This document shows positions 1 to 10,322 of a stretch of DNA of 64,000 bases, piece by piece. This DNA comes from Periplaneta americana (taxonomy: Eukaryota > Arthropoda > Insecta > Blattodea > Blattidae). Under the pieces are notes generated by a model. That model did no database searches. It had not been told where the DNA came from and saw only the letters and a program-made list of their open reading frames with translations. The translations under genes were made by a program, and so were the position numbers. Within the stretch, counting starts at the first letter, position 1. Every line of letters begins with the position of its first letter. The stretch lies in NCBI RefSeq assembly GCF_040183065.1, contig NC_091130.1:25515859-25579858 (forward strand), read 5' to 3'.

Positions 1-7
1 TTTCTAT

Positions 8-660
8 TTTTAATGGGAACCAACTATGTTTTGTATTGCAAATAATGCGTTAGCTTTGTCTAATAACAATTGGCTAATTTAGTGACTGAATGTTACGGGT
101 AAGAGAAACACAAGTAATGTCTGACCAAGGATCGAATAGATGGACACCCTGGGTGGCGCAGCGGTACCGCGCTGCCTTCTGTGCCCGAGGTAGCGGGCCC
201 AGGTCGATGGCATTTAAGTATGCGTCGTTAAATAAAACATAATTTTCAATTTTTTTTTCGAACAGATGGAGGACAATTCTGGTTAGAGTTGTGTGTCAAT
301 TAAATCGCAATCACAATGCACTGTATATTTTAATACTATGGAAATATTGCACATGGTGAAGTGAGACATAAAATTTGTGTATAATAAACAATTATTCTCA
401 AAACACAAAATCTCCGGTGTGCAATCAGATTTCTCGCCAATGTCTTATCGTTCAATTGTCCAGCACAGAACTGAAGACATAAGGATTGTATTGGGTAGTG
501 TACAGTACTATGGGTGTGTTCGATCTTCAATTATGTCAACATTATGAACCAGACATAAGGAAGAGTGCATCAGACATTGTTTATGTTTACTCACCGGTGA
601 TATTCAAATAGTCTGTAACGCAACATTTGCAATACAAAACATAGTTGGTTCTCACTTAAA
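8..660. repeat. MITE-like element with ~43 bp terminal inverted repeats
   Basis: Bases 9-52 reappear as the reverse complement at 612-659; both arms carry the core AACCAACTATGTTTTGTATT. No coding capacity is visible between them. A SINE at 144-259 lies inside. The left end is close to the window edge, so the target-site duplication could not be checked. The superfamily is not assigned. Confidence 0.65.
144..259 (+). mobile_element. tRNA-derived SINE fragment
   Basis: The head GGTGGCGCAGCGGTAC resembles a pol III box A region. A degenerate box B (AGGTCGATGGC) follows about 40 bases later, then an A/T-rich tail. It sits inside the inverted-repeat element at 8-660. The family is not named and the end is judged by eye. 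Confidence 0.55.
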
Positions 661-690
661 AAAGAAAAAGTTGACTCTAATATTGTTTTT

Positions 691-947
691 ATTTTATTTT
701 TATTGGGTTATTTTACGACGCTGTATCAACATCTAGGTTATTTAGCGTCTGAATGATATGAAGGTGACAATGCCAGTGAAATGAGTCCGGGGTCCAGCAC
801 CGAAAGTTACCCAGCATTTGCTCGTATTAGGTTGAGGAAAAACCCCGGGAAAAACCTCAATCAGGTACCTTACCCCGACCGGGATTCGATCCCGGGCCAC
901 CTGCTTTCGCGGCCAGACGCGCTGACCGTTACTCCACAGGTGTGGAC
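691..947 (-). mobile_element. tRNA-derived SINE, full head, minus orientation
   Basis: Read on the minus strand it starts with a tRNA-like head (CCACACCTGTGGAGTAACGG), then a good box B (GGGATCGAATCCCGG), a unique body, and a 3' end rich in A. A second copy with a clear target-site duplication is at 26001-26264, which fixes the ends of this copy. Confidence 0.85.
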
Positions 948-1040
948 AATATCTTAAAAATTATTTCATGTACAAAAATACATTACGTGTGTAATTTAAA
1001 TTGCAATTGTCGGTTTGTACATATCTGAAATATTCATCCT

Positions 1041-1344
1041 GCCTAGGACTCGCGTTACGGAATGCGCGCTGGTTCGAGTCCTCATGGGGGAAGAAATTTT
1101 CTCATGAAATTTCGGCCAGTGTATGGGGCAGGTGCCCACCTAGCATCGTGATGCACTTGGGAAGCTACAATAGGTAGCGAAATCCGGCTGCGAAAGCCAG
1201 CTATAACGGCTGGGGGGATCATCGTGCAAACCACACGATACCTCCATTCTGGTTGGATGATCGTCCACCTCTGCTTCGGTATGTGGACGTGAGGCCAGCA
1301 GCCGGCTGGTCGGTCTGGGCCCTTCACGAGCTGTAGCGCCACGG

Positions 1345-1382
<38 letters not shown>
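1041..1382 (+). mobile_element. 5'-truncated tRNA-derived SINE with (ATT)n tail
   Basis: A box B-like motif (GGTTCGAGTCC) near 1071-1082 is followed by a body of about 260 bp that ends in a run of ATT at 1345-1382. The box A half of the tRNA head is missing. I recognise this body as a widespread insect SINE type, from memory only. The two ORFs read across it are not genes. Confidence 0.75.
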
Positions 1383-1919
1383 CGGAGGTGAAAGAGTCAA
1401 GTGAGCCATCCTGAATAGTACTACTGCAGTGGGACAGAATCTTAAAACAAGGAATACAAGTTTTACAAAATATCATAAGGAGACACTAGTTTATACACAT
1501 TTTTGCTAGTTTCTTAGAGGATTGTTCATTTTTTCCGATTTTATATTGCAAATTTCTTAAGACGAAGGGAGAGAGCGTAAATCTAGTAAAAACGGAAATG
1601 AAAAGTTATTTCGCCCCCTTCAAAGAAGAGTCGCGAATTTCCCCCAAAGCGAATTAACCGAACGCGAATTAACATCAAAATAATTTACTATTCTTCCAAG
1701 CACTTTGTTATGATTGGTCAAGTTACATCTCCTCAGATTCCTCTCCGAGTTAGCGGTTTTAACTACCAGACGACATGGAGTAATTACACTACTGGATTAG
1801 CTAAACGCTTGTGAAATAGCTGTTGTCTATTCTAAATTAGTGTAAGTCGACCATTATTTGAGTGAATGTGGGACGCAAGCGAACTATGATTGTGATGTTG
1901 ACAAATTCTGATAAGCTGA
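1383..1919. other. No feature recognised
   Basis: The sequence between the SINE tail and the first MITE copy of the tandem array has no convincing ORF, repeat end or RNA gene that I can see. Confidence 0.5.
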
Positions 1920-2729
1920 TATAGCTCGCGCAAGGAACGATTACCGAAAAGCAATGGTGGGGCTGCTCTCTGTTTTGACGTGTGTATGTAGACACGCTGA
2001 GAGGGTGAGAAGTGCGGGCCGATGGAAGTACTGTCTCTTCCAAGAAGATGAAGAAATGAGGGCATTACTATGGAAATAAAGAACGTAGCAAGAGAAAAAT
2101 TCGAAGCTAATTAAACGCGCAACATATGTTTACGTATGAAATAATAATACAGTGCGATACAAGACACGTATTCACATGCAATGGAACAAACTAAAGTCGT
2201 AAAGCAACAATCATAACGCAAGACTGTTTCTATTAGTGATGGGCGAAGTTGTTCTTTTCCCGGAACAGTTCCGACTGTTCCGGTTCCGAAAAAATACTAT
2301 GTTCCAAATAACAGTTCCGAAATAACAGTCACCAGTGGTGATGAGTCGGAGTCGTTGAGTCGTTCAAACGAACGGTACAGTACCTTCCCTCTTCACCATG
2401 CTGCTCACACTGGAGCACGCATAGGCATGACATAGTTCACATTCTTATCTATAGATGGCACTGCAATGCACATTCGAATCGATTTTGGAAAATTGCTGTG
2501 CATGCGGACAGAACTCAAAAGCTTAATGTTAGTAATTACACAGCTGTTGACTACAAGGACAGAATACAACACTTTGTTTTCGTACATAAAGTTATAAAGA
2601 CATGGTAGCCGACTAAAAAAAAAATAACATAACATTTAAAACATTTGGTATGTAATTTCTGTTCTCTCTATTACATAATAAAAAAAAACAAATCATTAAT
2701 TTTTATTTTTACTTTTCTTAATGCACAGT

Positions 2730-2730
<1 letters not shown>

Positions 2731-2775
<45 letters not shown>
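2731..2775 (+). repeat. (AAT)n microsatellite
   Basis: About 15 uninterrupted trinucleotide units lie in the interior of the hAT element. Confidence 0.95.
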
Positions 2776-3448
2776 TATTACAATTTCATAAATAAAAAAG
2801 ATATATATTGGCAGTACTGAAACCTGGAAACCCCGCAGTGGGTTAGTAAAATGTTGGAATCGCATCTTTACCAAAGTGTAATTTAAACTTCGCATTAAAC
2901 CTCGCTCTCCAAATCAGTACTTATATGCGTAGTTTCCAACAAATAATGCTACAACATTTTTGTCGTTCTTTGATAACAGAGAAGATAGCACAAAAACTTG
3001 TGCTTGTCAGACTTAACCTCAACAAACGACATACAGACATTGTAACTAAACCACTCCATTACCATTTACGACTTTAACCTTTGTATAAAATCAGCTGATC
3101 AATGAATTAATAATAGTATGCGTACTTTATGACTTTGTAGAATGTTTATAAAACAGAATTAGTCAACTAATGGTGAAATAAACCATAAAGCGGGAATGAA
3201 TATTACAGATTATTAAATACTTACTATAACATTACAGATGATTGGCCAGTCTTACAAATGTTGATATTAAAGTTCGCGCCACCGCAAGGATTTCAATTTC
3301 CATGCGCCCCCCTCCAGCCACGTGAGAGTTTCAAGTACCAACTTCATCCAACGAAGTTCCAAGTATAACATAAAGAACAACGAGAACAGTGTAACTGCAG
3401 CTGTCGTTGGTTCATCGGAACAAGCTCCGACGTTCCGACTGTTATCTC

Positions 3449-3720
3449 GGAGTCGGAACATACCTTGTGCAACGCGGTACTGCGAGCCCGCAACAGCTGG
3501 GCAAGTGAGCAGCTCGGAGTCGGAACACTGTTATTTCGGAACAGGAGGTTCCGACCTACTGTTCATTTTTGCAACAGTTCCGAGGGAGTCGGAACATACC
3601 TTGTGCAACGCGGTACTGCGAGCCCGCAACAGCTGGGCAAGTGAGCAGCTCGGAGTCGGAACACTGTTATTTCGGAACAGGAGGTTCCGACCTACTGTTC
3701 ATTTTTGCAACAGTTCCGAG
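3449..3720 (+). repeat. Two-copy 136-bp tandem repeat inside the hAT element
   Basis: Bases 3449-3584 and 3585-3720 appear identical. Each unit starts near GGAGTCGGAACATACC and ends in CAACAGTTCCGAG. The duplication lies next to the right terminus of the hAT element. Two overlapping ORFs read through it but look like repeat artefacts. Confidence 0.9.
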
Positions 3721-3964
3721 ACCGGAACAGTTCCAAAATAACTGTTGTGTTATTTTTTACCCATCTCTAGTTTCTATCGGTGTAATTCTCTTCCGACTGT
3801 ACTCTTGAATATCATTCAAGTTATCTCCTGACCTTTTTTTGTCACCCGCTCTTCCTTATCGCATTGTTTCATTCGCATTCATTCCGTCGGTACTCCGTGC
3901 TTGCGAGACCTATACCTCTCCTATACAGCGTTGAAAATACAAATCGGCACGAAGTACGGTGGTA

Positions 3965-4405
3965 TAGCTCGCGCAAGAAACGATTACCGAAAAGCAACGG
4001 TGGCGTTGCTGTCTGTTTTGACGTGTGTATGTAGGCACGCCGAGGAGTGAGGTGCGAGCCGATGGAAGTACTATCTCTTCCAAGAAGATGAACAAATGAG
4101 GACATCGCTATGAAAATAAAGAACGTAGCAACAGAAAAATTCGAAGCTAATTAAACGCGCAACATGTGTTTACGAATGAAATAATACCGTGCGATATAAG
4201 ACACGTATTCACATGCAATGGAACAAACTAAAGTCGTAATGTAACTATCACAACGCAAGACTGATTCTATCGATGTCATTTCTCTTCCGACTGTACTCTT
4301 GAATATCATTTTGGTTATCTCGTGACCTTTCCTCTCGCCCGCTCTTCCTTATCGCAGTGTTTGATTCGCATTCCTTCCGTCGGTATTCCGTGCTTGCGAG
4401 ACATA
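3965..4405. mobile_element. M2 MITE copy B, intact (441 bp)
   Basis: This copy has the same ends as copy A and is flanked by TA at 3963-3964 and 4406-4407. It is uninterrupted and is part of a tandem array: a near-identical spacer of about 48 bp lies on each side. Confidence 0.9.
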
Positions 4406-4458
4406 TACCGTCTCCTATACAGCGTTGAAAATACAAATCGGCACAAAGTACGGTGGTA

Positions 4459-5102
4459 TAGCTCGCGCAAGAAACGATTACCGAAAACCAATGGTGGCGT
4501 TGCTGTCTGTTTTGACGTGTGTATGTAGGCACGCCCAGGAGTGAGGTGCGAGCCGATGGAAGTACCGTCTCTTCCAAGAAGATGAACAAATGAGGACATC
4601 GTTGTGGAAATAAAGAAAGTAGCAAGAGAAAAATTCGAAGCTAATTAAACGCGCAACATGTGTTTACGAATGAAATAATAATACCGTGCCATACAAGACA
4701 CGCATTCACATGCAACGGAACAAACTAAAGTCGTAATGTAACTATCACAACGCAAGACTGATTCTATCGATTATGTTATGTTATGGTTTATTTAACGACG
4801 CTCGCAACTGCAGAGGTTATATCAGCGTCGCCGGATGTGCCGGAATTTTGTCCCGCAGGAGTTCTTTTACATGCCAGTAAATCTACTGACATGAGCCTGC
4901 CGCATTTAAGCACACTTAAATTCCATCGACCTGGCCCGGGATCGAACCCGCAACCTTGGGATTCTATCGATGTCATTTCTCTTCCGACTGTACTCTTGAA
5001 TATCATTCAAGTTATCTCGTGACCTTTCCTCTCGCCTGCTCTTCCTTATCGCAGTGTATGATTCGCATTCCTTCCGTCGGTAATCCGTGGTTGCGAGACC
5101 TA
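4459..5102. mobile_element. M2 MITE copy C, split by a SINE
   Basis: It is flanked by TA at 4457-4458 and 5103-5104. A minus-strand SINE at 4772-4959 with a 12-bp target duplication interrupts it. Without the SINE the element returns to about 440 bp. Confidence 0.9.
4772..4959 (-). mobile_element. tRNA-derived SINE (5'-truncated) in MITE copy C
   Basis: It is flanked by the perfect 12-bp duplication GATTCTATCGAT (4760-4771 and 4960-4971). On the minus strand it starts at a box B-like motif (GCGGGTTCGATCCCGGGCC); box A is absent. Its full-length relative is at 7085-7313. Confidence 0.92.
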
Positions 5103-5166
5103 TAGTGACAGCAAAAGAATGTATTAATGACGCGTTACTTGTAACGCGTTACTCCCCTACTCATGA

Positions 5167-5167
<1 letters not shown>

Positions 5168-5230
<63 letters not shown>
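5168..5230 (+). repeat. (ATT)n microsatellite
   Basis: About 21 ATT units lie just outside the MITE array. The run of isoleucines in the overlapping ORF shows that ORF is not a gene. Confidence 0.95.
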
Positions 5231-5605
5231 TACTGCGGAAATGAGTTAAAGCTGAAGAATTCCATTTACTTTTAGTGCAATTACTTGCACGCACCTGAAA
5301 AGCGACAATAATTTTATTTTATTAAGCTTCGGTTGGCAACGAATCACAATGAGCTGTAACACATGCAATCAGCAAGAGCGGTCGTTATTTCGATACACAA
5401 TAGAACTGTAAAACGTATCTAAGAGCATTTAATCACCACCACGTAACACTTTTCTTTAACGTGCATTCTTTTACAAGCGAGAGCGAGCTTCGATTAACGA
5501 CGTCAATACATTCCACAAAACTGCGACCCACATCATACCGGCTATTCGCTCCGAAAATAAAACCTAGCTACAATATGCATCTTTCTTTCAGGTTATGAAC
5601 ACTAA
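5231..5605. other. No feature recognised
   Basis: Nothing beyond short chance ORFs is visible between the microsatellite and the Harbinger-type element. Confidence 0.5.
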
Positions 5606-6471
5606 AGGCTGGTTCACAATAAACTGGAAACGAGAATCGGAACGAAAACGAAAACGGTAAAATTGTTAAAATGTGTACATTTAAATATGAGCATTCACAA
5701 TTAATGAAAAGCTTGCCGGAGCCCGGGATCGGGAACGGAGAGTTGGCCAAGTTTCAACTTCGGCGTTCACGTTTCCGATCACAGCCCACTAGTTTCATTC
5801 TATTGCCATCTAAAAGCTATTTTGTCGTCGTATATTTTGTAGCAAGAAGACCGTGACATAACCTATGCATTATTTTGTTCTGTGCTTTGCATCATGGAGC
5901 AAGTTTTATTTGATGAGATTCTAATATTGAGTGTTGAGGAAAATCCTCACGTTTTCGATAAGCGGCGCGCCTCGTATAAAGATGAGAAATAGCTGCATCT
6001 TTGAACACCGATCGTAAGTGAATCATATTTTATTACTGTATTGGTTGTATTACACACTACATATTCATGCTTCCATTCAATAACTACTGTTGTGTTCATT
6101 TTTGTTCTATTACAAAAGTTTCTTCTCTAATTATTTTCGTTATGGTAGACTTAAAATAGGTTGTGATAATTAAGATGCATGGGCATATTTATAGTACCGT
6201 ACCTAATGAAATGTTTCAGTTGAAATTTCGAAGTTGGTTAACCTGTGTTTATGTTGGCTGCCTTGTACTAATGAAAGAACGCCATTGATCAATTATACAC
6301 AAATAAATCAGAATGCGTAATATCGACTTTACATATCGTTATTGACATGCATATCGATATGCATAGTCGTCTACGTTCTCGGTTTATTGTGAATCAAAAA
6401 TGTTCATATTCACGTCCTCTGCTTCTCGTTTTCATTCTGGTTCTCGTTCCCGGTTTATTGTGAACCAGCCT
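5606..6471 (+). mobile_element. PIF/Harbinger-type element copy 1, with MADF-like exon remnant
   Basis: The TIRs start AGGCTGGTTCACAATAAAC and are read inverted at the right end. The flanking trinucleotides are TAA and TGA (one mismatch). An ORF at 5894-5992 starts MEQVLFDEILIL and keeps the conserved spacing of the start of a MADF (Myb/SANT-like) domain. It is cut by a deletion of about 25 bp relative to the copy at 20483-21373, which creates an early stop. MADF proteins accompany Harbinger transposases. Confidence 0.8.
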
Positions 6472-6855
6472 TGATTCTTCTTGCACGTGGATTCTTTCAC
6501 AACAGAGGTGGAGTATGACAGCATTTTTGCCGTCACAGCTCCGGAAAAATTGCTGTGACAGATAACAGCGATTCTGTCACAGTCTGATTTTTGTATTCGG
6601 ATGATTCTTGGCTATCGCGAATGTTATAACACCCTGGTATTCGCAGTCATTAAAGATAATGGCAGGGATACAAATGCAAGGGACGGGAAAGATTGAACAA
6701 ACGCAAAGGAAGCTCCGGTTCTTCAGGGACTTGGCAAACAAGCGAACCGGTTTTCAACTGACTCGGTCATTTTTGTTTACATGCTTCATTTCCACGTACT
6801 GTTGGGATGCCTATGGAGTAGGGCGAAGTTTATAGTATCTTGATATCACCTCTTA
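6472..6855. other. No feature recognised
   Basis: This is the spacer between two Harbinger-type elements. It contains short CTGTCACAG-like inverted motifs near 6550-6590 but nothing assignable. Confidence 0.4.
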
Positions 6856-8130
6856 GGCCCGTAACACACTTGAAGAGTTTTCGCTAGCGAGAAATATGTT
6901 GCGAGAAAGAGGCGAAGAGCCTTCCTCCACACACTTGGCGAGTTCTCGCTATCACAGATCACACCTCGCTATGATCATCTATGCACTGCCTTCATGCAGA
7001 AAGCATTTTTCTGATTATAATAATCACTCGTTGGGGGAAATATTATAGGCTATGTATTTACGTATATTGTCGTACTTAAATATAAATGTTATGTTGTGTT
7101 TTATTTAACGACGCTCGCAACTGCAGAGGTTATATCAGCGTCGCCGGTGTGTCGGAATTTTGTCCCGCAGGAGTTCTTTTACATGCCAGTAAATCTACTG
7201 ACATGGGCCTGGCGCATTTAAGCACACTTAAATGCCATAGACCTGGCCCGGTATCGAACCCGCAACCTTGGACATAGAAGGCCAGCGCCATACCAACTCG
7301 CCAACCAGGTCGACACTTAAATATATAACCTGTAAGTATATTGTCGTACTTTACAAATTACGTACGAACGCTATGTTGAATCTGAGTATTCATATTATGA
7401 GGAAATGGAGTTACATGAACATATTTTGTTAATGAAAAGAAAAAGTAGGCCTAAAATTAAAGCCAGAAATCTCTGAAAATCACATTGTATCTTACGAAAA
7501 TAAGGGCGAGTTTTGGACACTGGTTTCGATTTGAATGATTATACGTTTAGGCGTTATTTCAGTTTGAATGGACCACAGTTTCTTGCCATTCATGATATGA
7601 TAGAGGATTCTTTGCTATATTCTGATTAAAATTAGGTAAACTGTTAATACATTGTAGATACATTATTTCAAATGTTTAATTAATACTATTAAATCTCATC
7701 AAAATAAAATATAGCCCTATTTATTTTCAGATAATCTGATATTTGTCCCCAATTTCTTCTTTAAGTTTCGTGTTTTTATAGTTTTCATCCCGTGTATCAT
7801 ATAAATAGGCCTACGGGTGACATCGTACAAGTTCGATAAGTTTCTGACTGCAATTATCAGCCATCTTTCCTCATTTTCAAATAAAAACAATACAATTCAT
7901 CGTCACCTGTGATATCTTTTTTTATATTCAATCGTCATAAAGAGTATAAATGTCAAACATCTTTGATAAATGTGTCAAGAAAATTCGCTGAGCTACCGAT
8001 TCCAGCGAGAAACTCGCGCGAGGTTTTTGCCTCGAACGAGAATCTCTTCCAGTGTGTGGACGTCCATTTGAATCCATGTTATCAATCTTTGAATTTTCTC
8101 GCAAGCGAAAACTCAAGTGTGTTACGGGCC
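6856..8130 (+). mobile_element. PIF/Harbinger-like element with TTA target duplication
   Basis: The left end GGCCCGTAACACACTTGA is repeated inverted at the right end (TCAAGTGTGTTACGGGCC). TTA flanks both sides (6853-6855 and 8131-8133). Inside, near 7530-7625, a short reading frame (NDYTFRRYFSLNGPQF) is compatible with the start of a Harbinger transposase, but stops surround it. A full-length SINE is nested at 7085-7313. Confidence 0.82.
7085..7313 (-). mobile_element. Full-length tRNA-derived SINE
   Basis: It is flanked by the 11-bp duplication ACTTAAATATA (7074-7084 and 7314-7324). On the minus strand the head has box A (TGGCGAGTTGGTATGG) and box B (GGTTCGATACC). The body is followed by a short A/T-rich 3' end. 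It shares its body with the truncated copy at 4772-4959. Confidence 0.93.
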
Positions 8131-8344
8131 TTATGTTCGAACATTGCACGACACTAGTAGGTACAGCTGCTACAAAAAAAAAAAAAAATAAATAAATAAA
8201 TAAATAAAAAATAAAAAAAAAATTAAAAAAAAGTGGCCGCACTCGTGAACAGCGAATATTTTCTAAGTCCACTTCGGATCACGGCGATGTTACACGATGC
8301 TCGCGCTTGTAAAAGCAGTTTCGGAACTACGGAGTCATTCGATA

Positions 8345-8412
8345 TGTGCATCTCGTAGAGTAGCGGTAGAGTACTCGCTTAATGATTCGAAGATTGTGAG
8401 TTCGAGCCTTGT
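8345..8412 (+). repeat. tRNA-like sequence (left arm)
   Basis: GTAGCGGTAGAGTAC matches the D-arm and box A region, and GTGAGTTCGAGCC matches box B and the T-arm about 35 bases later. The acceptor stem does not pair, so this is a tRNA-like promoter remnant, not a functional tRNA. Confidence 0.6.
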
Positions 8413-8912
8413 TCAAGTTATCATTTTATTTTGTTATCATTCTTTAGCGATGTAAACAATATTCAAGTTATTATTTGTATTGTTATCGTTCTTTAGCGAT
8501 ATAAATAATATTCAAGTTATCATTTATAGGCCTATTCTGTTATAGTTCCTTAGCGTTATAAATAATATTCAAATTACCATATTCTGTTATCGTTCTTTAG
8601 CGATATAATATTATTCAAGTTATCATTTATATTCTGTTATCGTTCTTTAGCGATATTAATAATATGACAGCGACGTGAGATTCGAACTCACGACCAGCGT
8701 CCCGCAAGAGAGAAGATCGCGCGGAGCACTTTGTAATGGCGCGCGGCAAGGGCCAACACGGCGAGAGAGTGGAGCGAGTCTGCGCGCGCAGCTGCTACTT
8801 AAAGCAGTGAATGTGGAACGACCTTCTCGACTATTCCAGACGTCTGTCGATGTAGAGATATCGAGATAATTCTCTACACACCTGTAGAAGGTTCTCGCAA
8901 CTATGATTTTGC

Positions 8913-8920
8913 TATAAAAG
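8913..8920 (+). promoter_or_regulatory. TATA box of the putative LTR promoter
   Basis: TATAAAAG lies in a GC-richer context with TCAGT-type initiator motifs 35-60 bp downstream, as expected of a pol II LTR promoter. Confidence 0.55.
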
Positions 8921-9056
8921 AGCAGGCGCCAGCGAACTAGACAGAGTTTCCAGTTTTCAGTTATTCTGTCAGTGAGTAAGCCAGAGCGAGCAAGCCAGTC
9001 AAGCCAACCGGAGTTCGACTCGAGTGTGCGTCCGCATCTGCGTCAGCATCCGAAGG

Positions 9057-9164
9057 CCTGAGTTCGAGTGCAGTGGATCGCAGTTGGAGGGACCTGAGTT
9101 CGAGTGCAGTGGACCGCAGTTGGAGGGACCCGAGTTCGAGTACAGTGAACTGTCTCTGAAGGTC
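9057..9164 (+). repeat. 36-bp tandem repeat, about three units
   Basis: Units start CCTGAGTTCGAGTGCAGTGG at 9057 and 9093, and a diverged one at 9129. They lie downstream of the TATA box, in what would be the transcribed part of the LTR. Confidence 0.85.
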
Positions 9165-9712
9165 TGTGGTTCGAGATACTGTGAACTCGAGTGACTGAGA
9201 TAGAAGAACTGTGAACTGAGAACTGATAGTTCTGATTTGTAAATAGTGCTTTGTAAATATTAGTTAAGATTAACAGTTAATTGTTGTTCGTACTAGTCCA
9301 AGTAAATTGTCATTGTCGTCGGTGGAGTGCTATAACGAATACTGTGTTGAGTGAAAATCCAATTGTTGACGAGAGCGTTTAAGGCGAATTGTAGAAAGGA
9401 ATTATTGTTGTGGCGAATAAATTACATTGTTGTTACTAATTAAATTCACAATAATATTGAAGTTATCATTTATACTCTGTTATAGTTCTTTCGAGATATA
9501 AATAATATTCAAGTTACCATTTATATTCTGTTATCGTTCTTTAGCAATATAAATAATATTCAAGTTATCATTTATATTATTATGTTATTTAGTGATATAA
9601 ATAATATAAATGTAATGTTAGATTTAGAAAAAAATGCATTATATAATACTAGTGTTAGTTTTTTCTTCTTATATTATTACATTACACTATCTTGTAACGC
9701 AATAAAATGAAA

Positions 9713-9781
9713 AGGAACGACGAGAATTTGAACCTGAGACGTTGAATTCAGACGCTCTTCCGACTGAGTCACGGGGACACA
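9713..9781 (-). repeat. tRNA-like sequence
   Basis: On the minus strand, TGACTCAGTCGGAAGAGCG resembles the D-arm and box A, and CAGGTTCAAATTC resembles box B. It is followed by an A/T-rich stretch similar to the one after the 8345 sequence. It could be a SINE head or part of the arm structure. Confidence 0.55.
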
Positions 9782-10069
9782 AGTAAAGAAGCATAATAAT
9801 AACAGAAAAAATTGGCCCAATCCCCCTCCAAGACGTCCTGATAATTTGTGGAAGCTCGTCCAGGACATGTCCACTCGACTGCAAAATGTGATCGAGATTG
9901 GAGGAAGATGGACTAAATATTGAATCGTGGCTTTTGGTTTGTTTGTTTGTTTGTTTGTTTTTTTTTTTTTGTTTTTTTAACTTTTAATTGTTTGAATTTT
10001 CTAAGGCAAAAGCCAGTATGCCTGTTTTGTTTATGCCACGAAAGATATTTTTGTTGAGCATAAATTTTT

Positions 10070-10071
<2 letters not shown>

Positions 10072-10105
<34 letters not shown>

Positions 10106-10107
10106 TC
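10072..10107 (+). repeat. (CTTT)n microsatellite
   Basis: About nine TTTC units. A separate (GTTT)n run lies at 9935-9960. Confidence 0.9.
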
Positions 10108-10254
10108 CATTTGCAGCCATAATGTGATAATAAATAATGATAAATTCATGGCATAATGCATTCATGAATCTATGTTAATTAGGCCTACTAAAACTGTCAA
10201 AAGAGCCAGTAGCAATTATATTTTCTATCTTAAAAAATACATGAAAAGCACTCG

Positions 10255-10322
10255 ACGGTGTTTTAACGCACGACCTCACGAATACCAGCCCGGAATGCTA
10301 CCATTACGCTACAAATGTAACA
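10255..10322 (-). repeat. tRNA-like sequence (right arm)
   Basis: On the minus strand, GTAGCGTAATGGTAGCATTC is a clear D-arm/box A type sequence. The box B position (GGTCGTGCGTTAAAACACC) is degenerate. Position and orientation mirror the sequence at 8345. Confidence 0.55.

Larger units (their letters stand above)
2234..3769. mobile_element. Non-autonomous hAT element inside MITE copy A
   Basis: The left end TAGTGATGGGC and the right end CCCATCTCTA are near-inverted. They are flanked by a perfect 8-bp duplication GTTTCTAT at 2226-2233 and 3770-3777. The interior is rich in GGAACAGTTCCG-type motifs near both ends and holds an (AAT)n run. No transposase is visible. The 8-bp duplication and the TIR type point to hAT. 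Confidence 0.88.
1922..3912. mobile_element. TA-flanked MITE (family M2) copy A, split by a hAT element
   Basis: The ends read TAGCTCGCGCAAG on the left and, reversed, TAGGTCTCGCAAG on the right, each flanked by TA (1920-1921 and 3913-3914). Removing the hAT element at 2234-3769 and one 8-bp target copy leaves about 447 bp, which matches the other copies (441-452 bp). TA target duplication suggests the Tc1/mariner superfamily. There is no coding capacity. Confidence 0.88.
8665..9450 (+). mobile_element. Probable solo LTR of a retrotransposon
   Basis: The segment starts TGACAGCG and ends AATTCACA (TG...CA), and it interrupts a minisatellite cleanly. ATAATA occurs directly on both sides, but the array itself is AT-rich, so this duplication may be chance. 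Inside are a TATA box (TATAAAAG, 8913-8920), CAGT initiator-like motifs about 40 bp downstream, and a 36-bp tandem repeat. No internal retrotransposon sequence or second LTR is present. Retrotransposon type is not assigned. The start carries GTGAGATTCGAACTCAC, a perfect T-arm-like hairpin. Confidence 0.6.
8413..9600 (+). repeat. Minisatellite of ~50-60 bp units, split by an insertion
   Basis: Units of the form ATTCAAGTTATCATTTAT then CTGTTATCGTTCTTTAGC and GATATAAATAAT repeat at 8413-8664 and resume at 9451-9600. The intervening 8665-9450 is unrelated and is annotated as a solo LTR. The unit length varies because of small internal changes. Confidence 0.88.

Noticed and set aside
3867..4625. 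ORFs of 61-125 codons sharing SSFVHLLGRD and LPSARTS
   Set aside because: They are translations of the M2 MITE in different copies, with no codon-level conservation.
8345..8412. Functional tRNA gene
   Set aside because: Acceptor stem and anticodon arm do not fold properly; the same holds for the tRNA-like sequences at 9713, 10255, 14216, 25697, 46053 and 58437.
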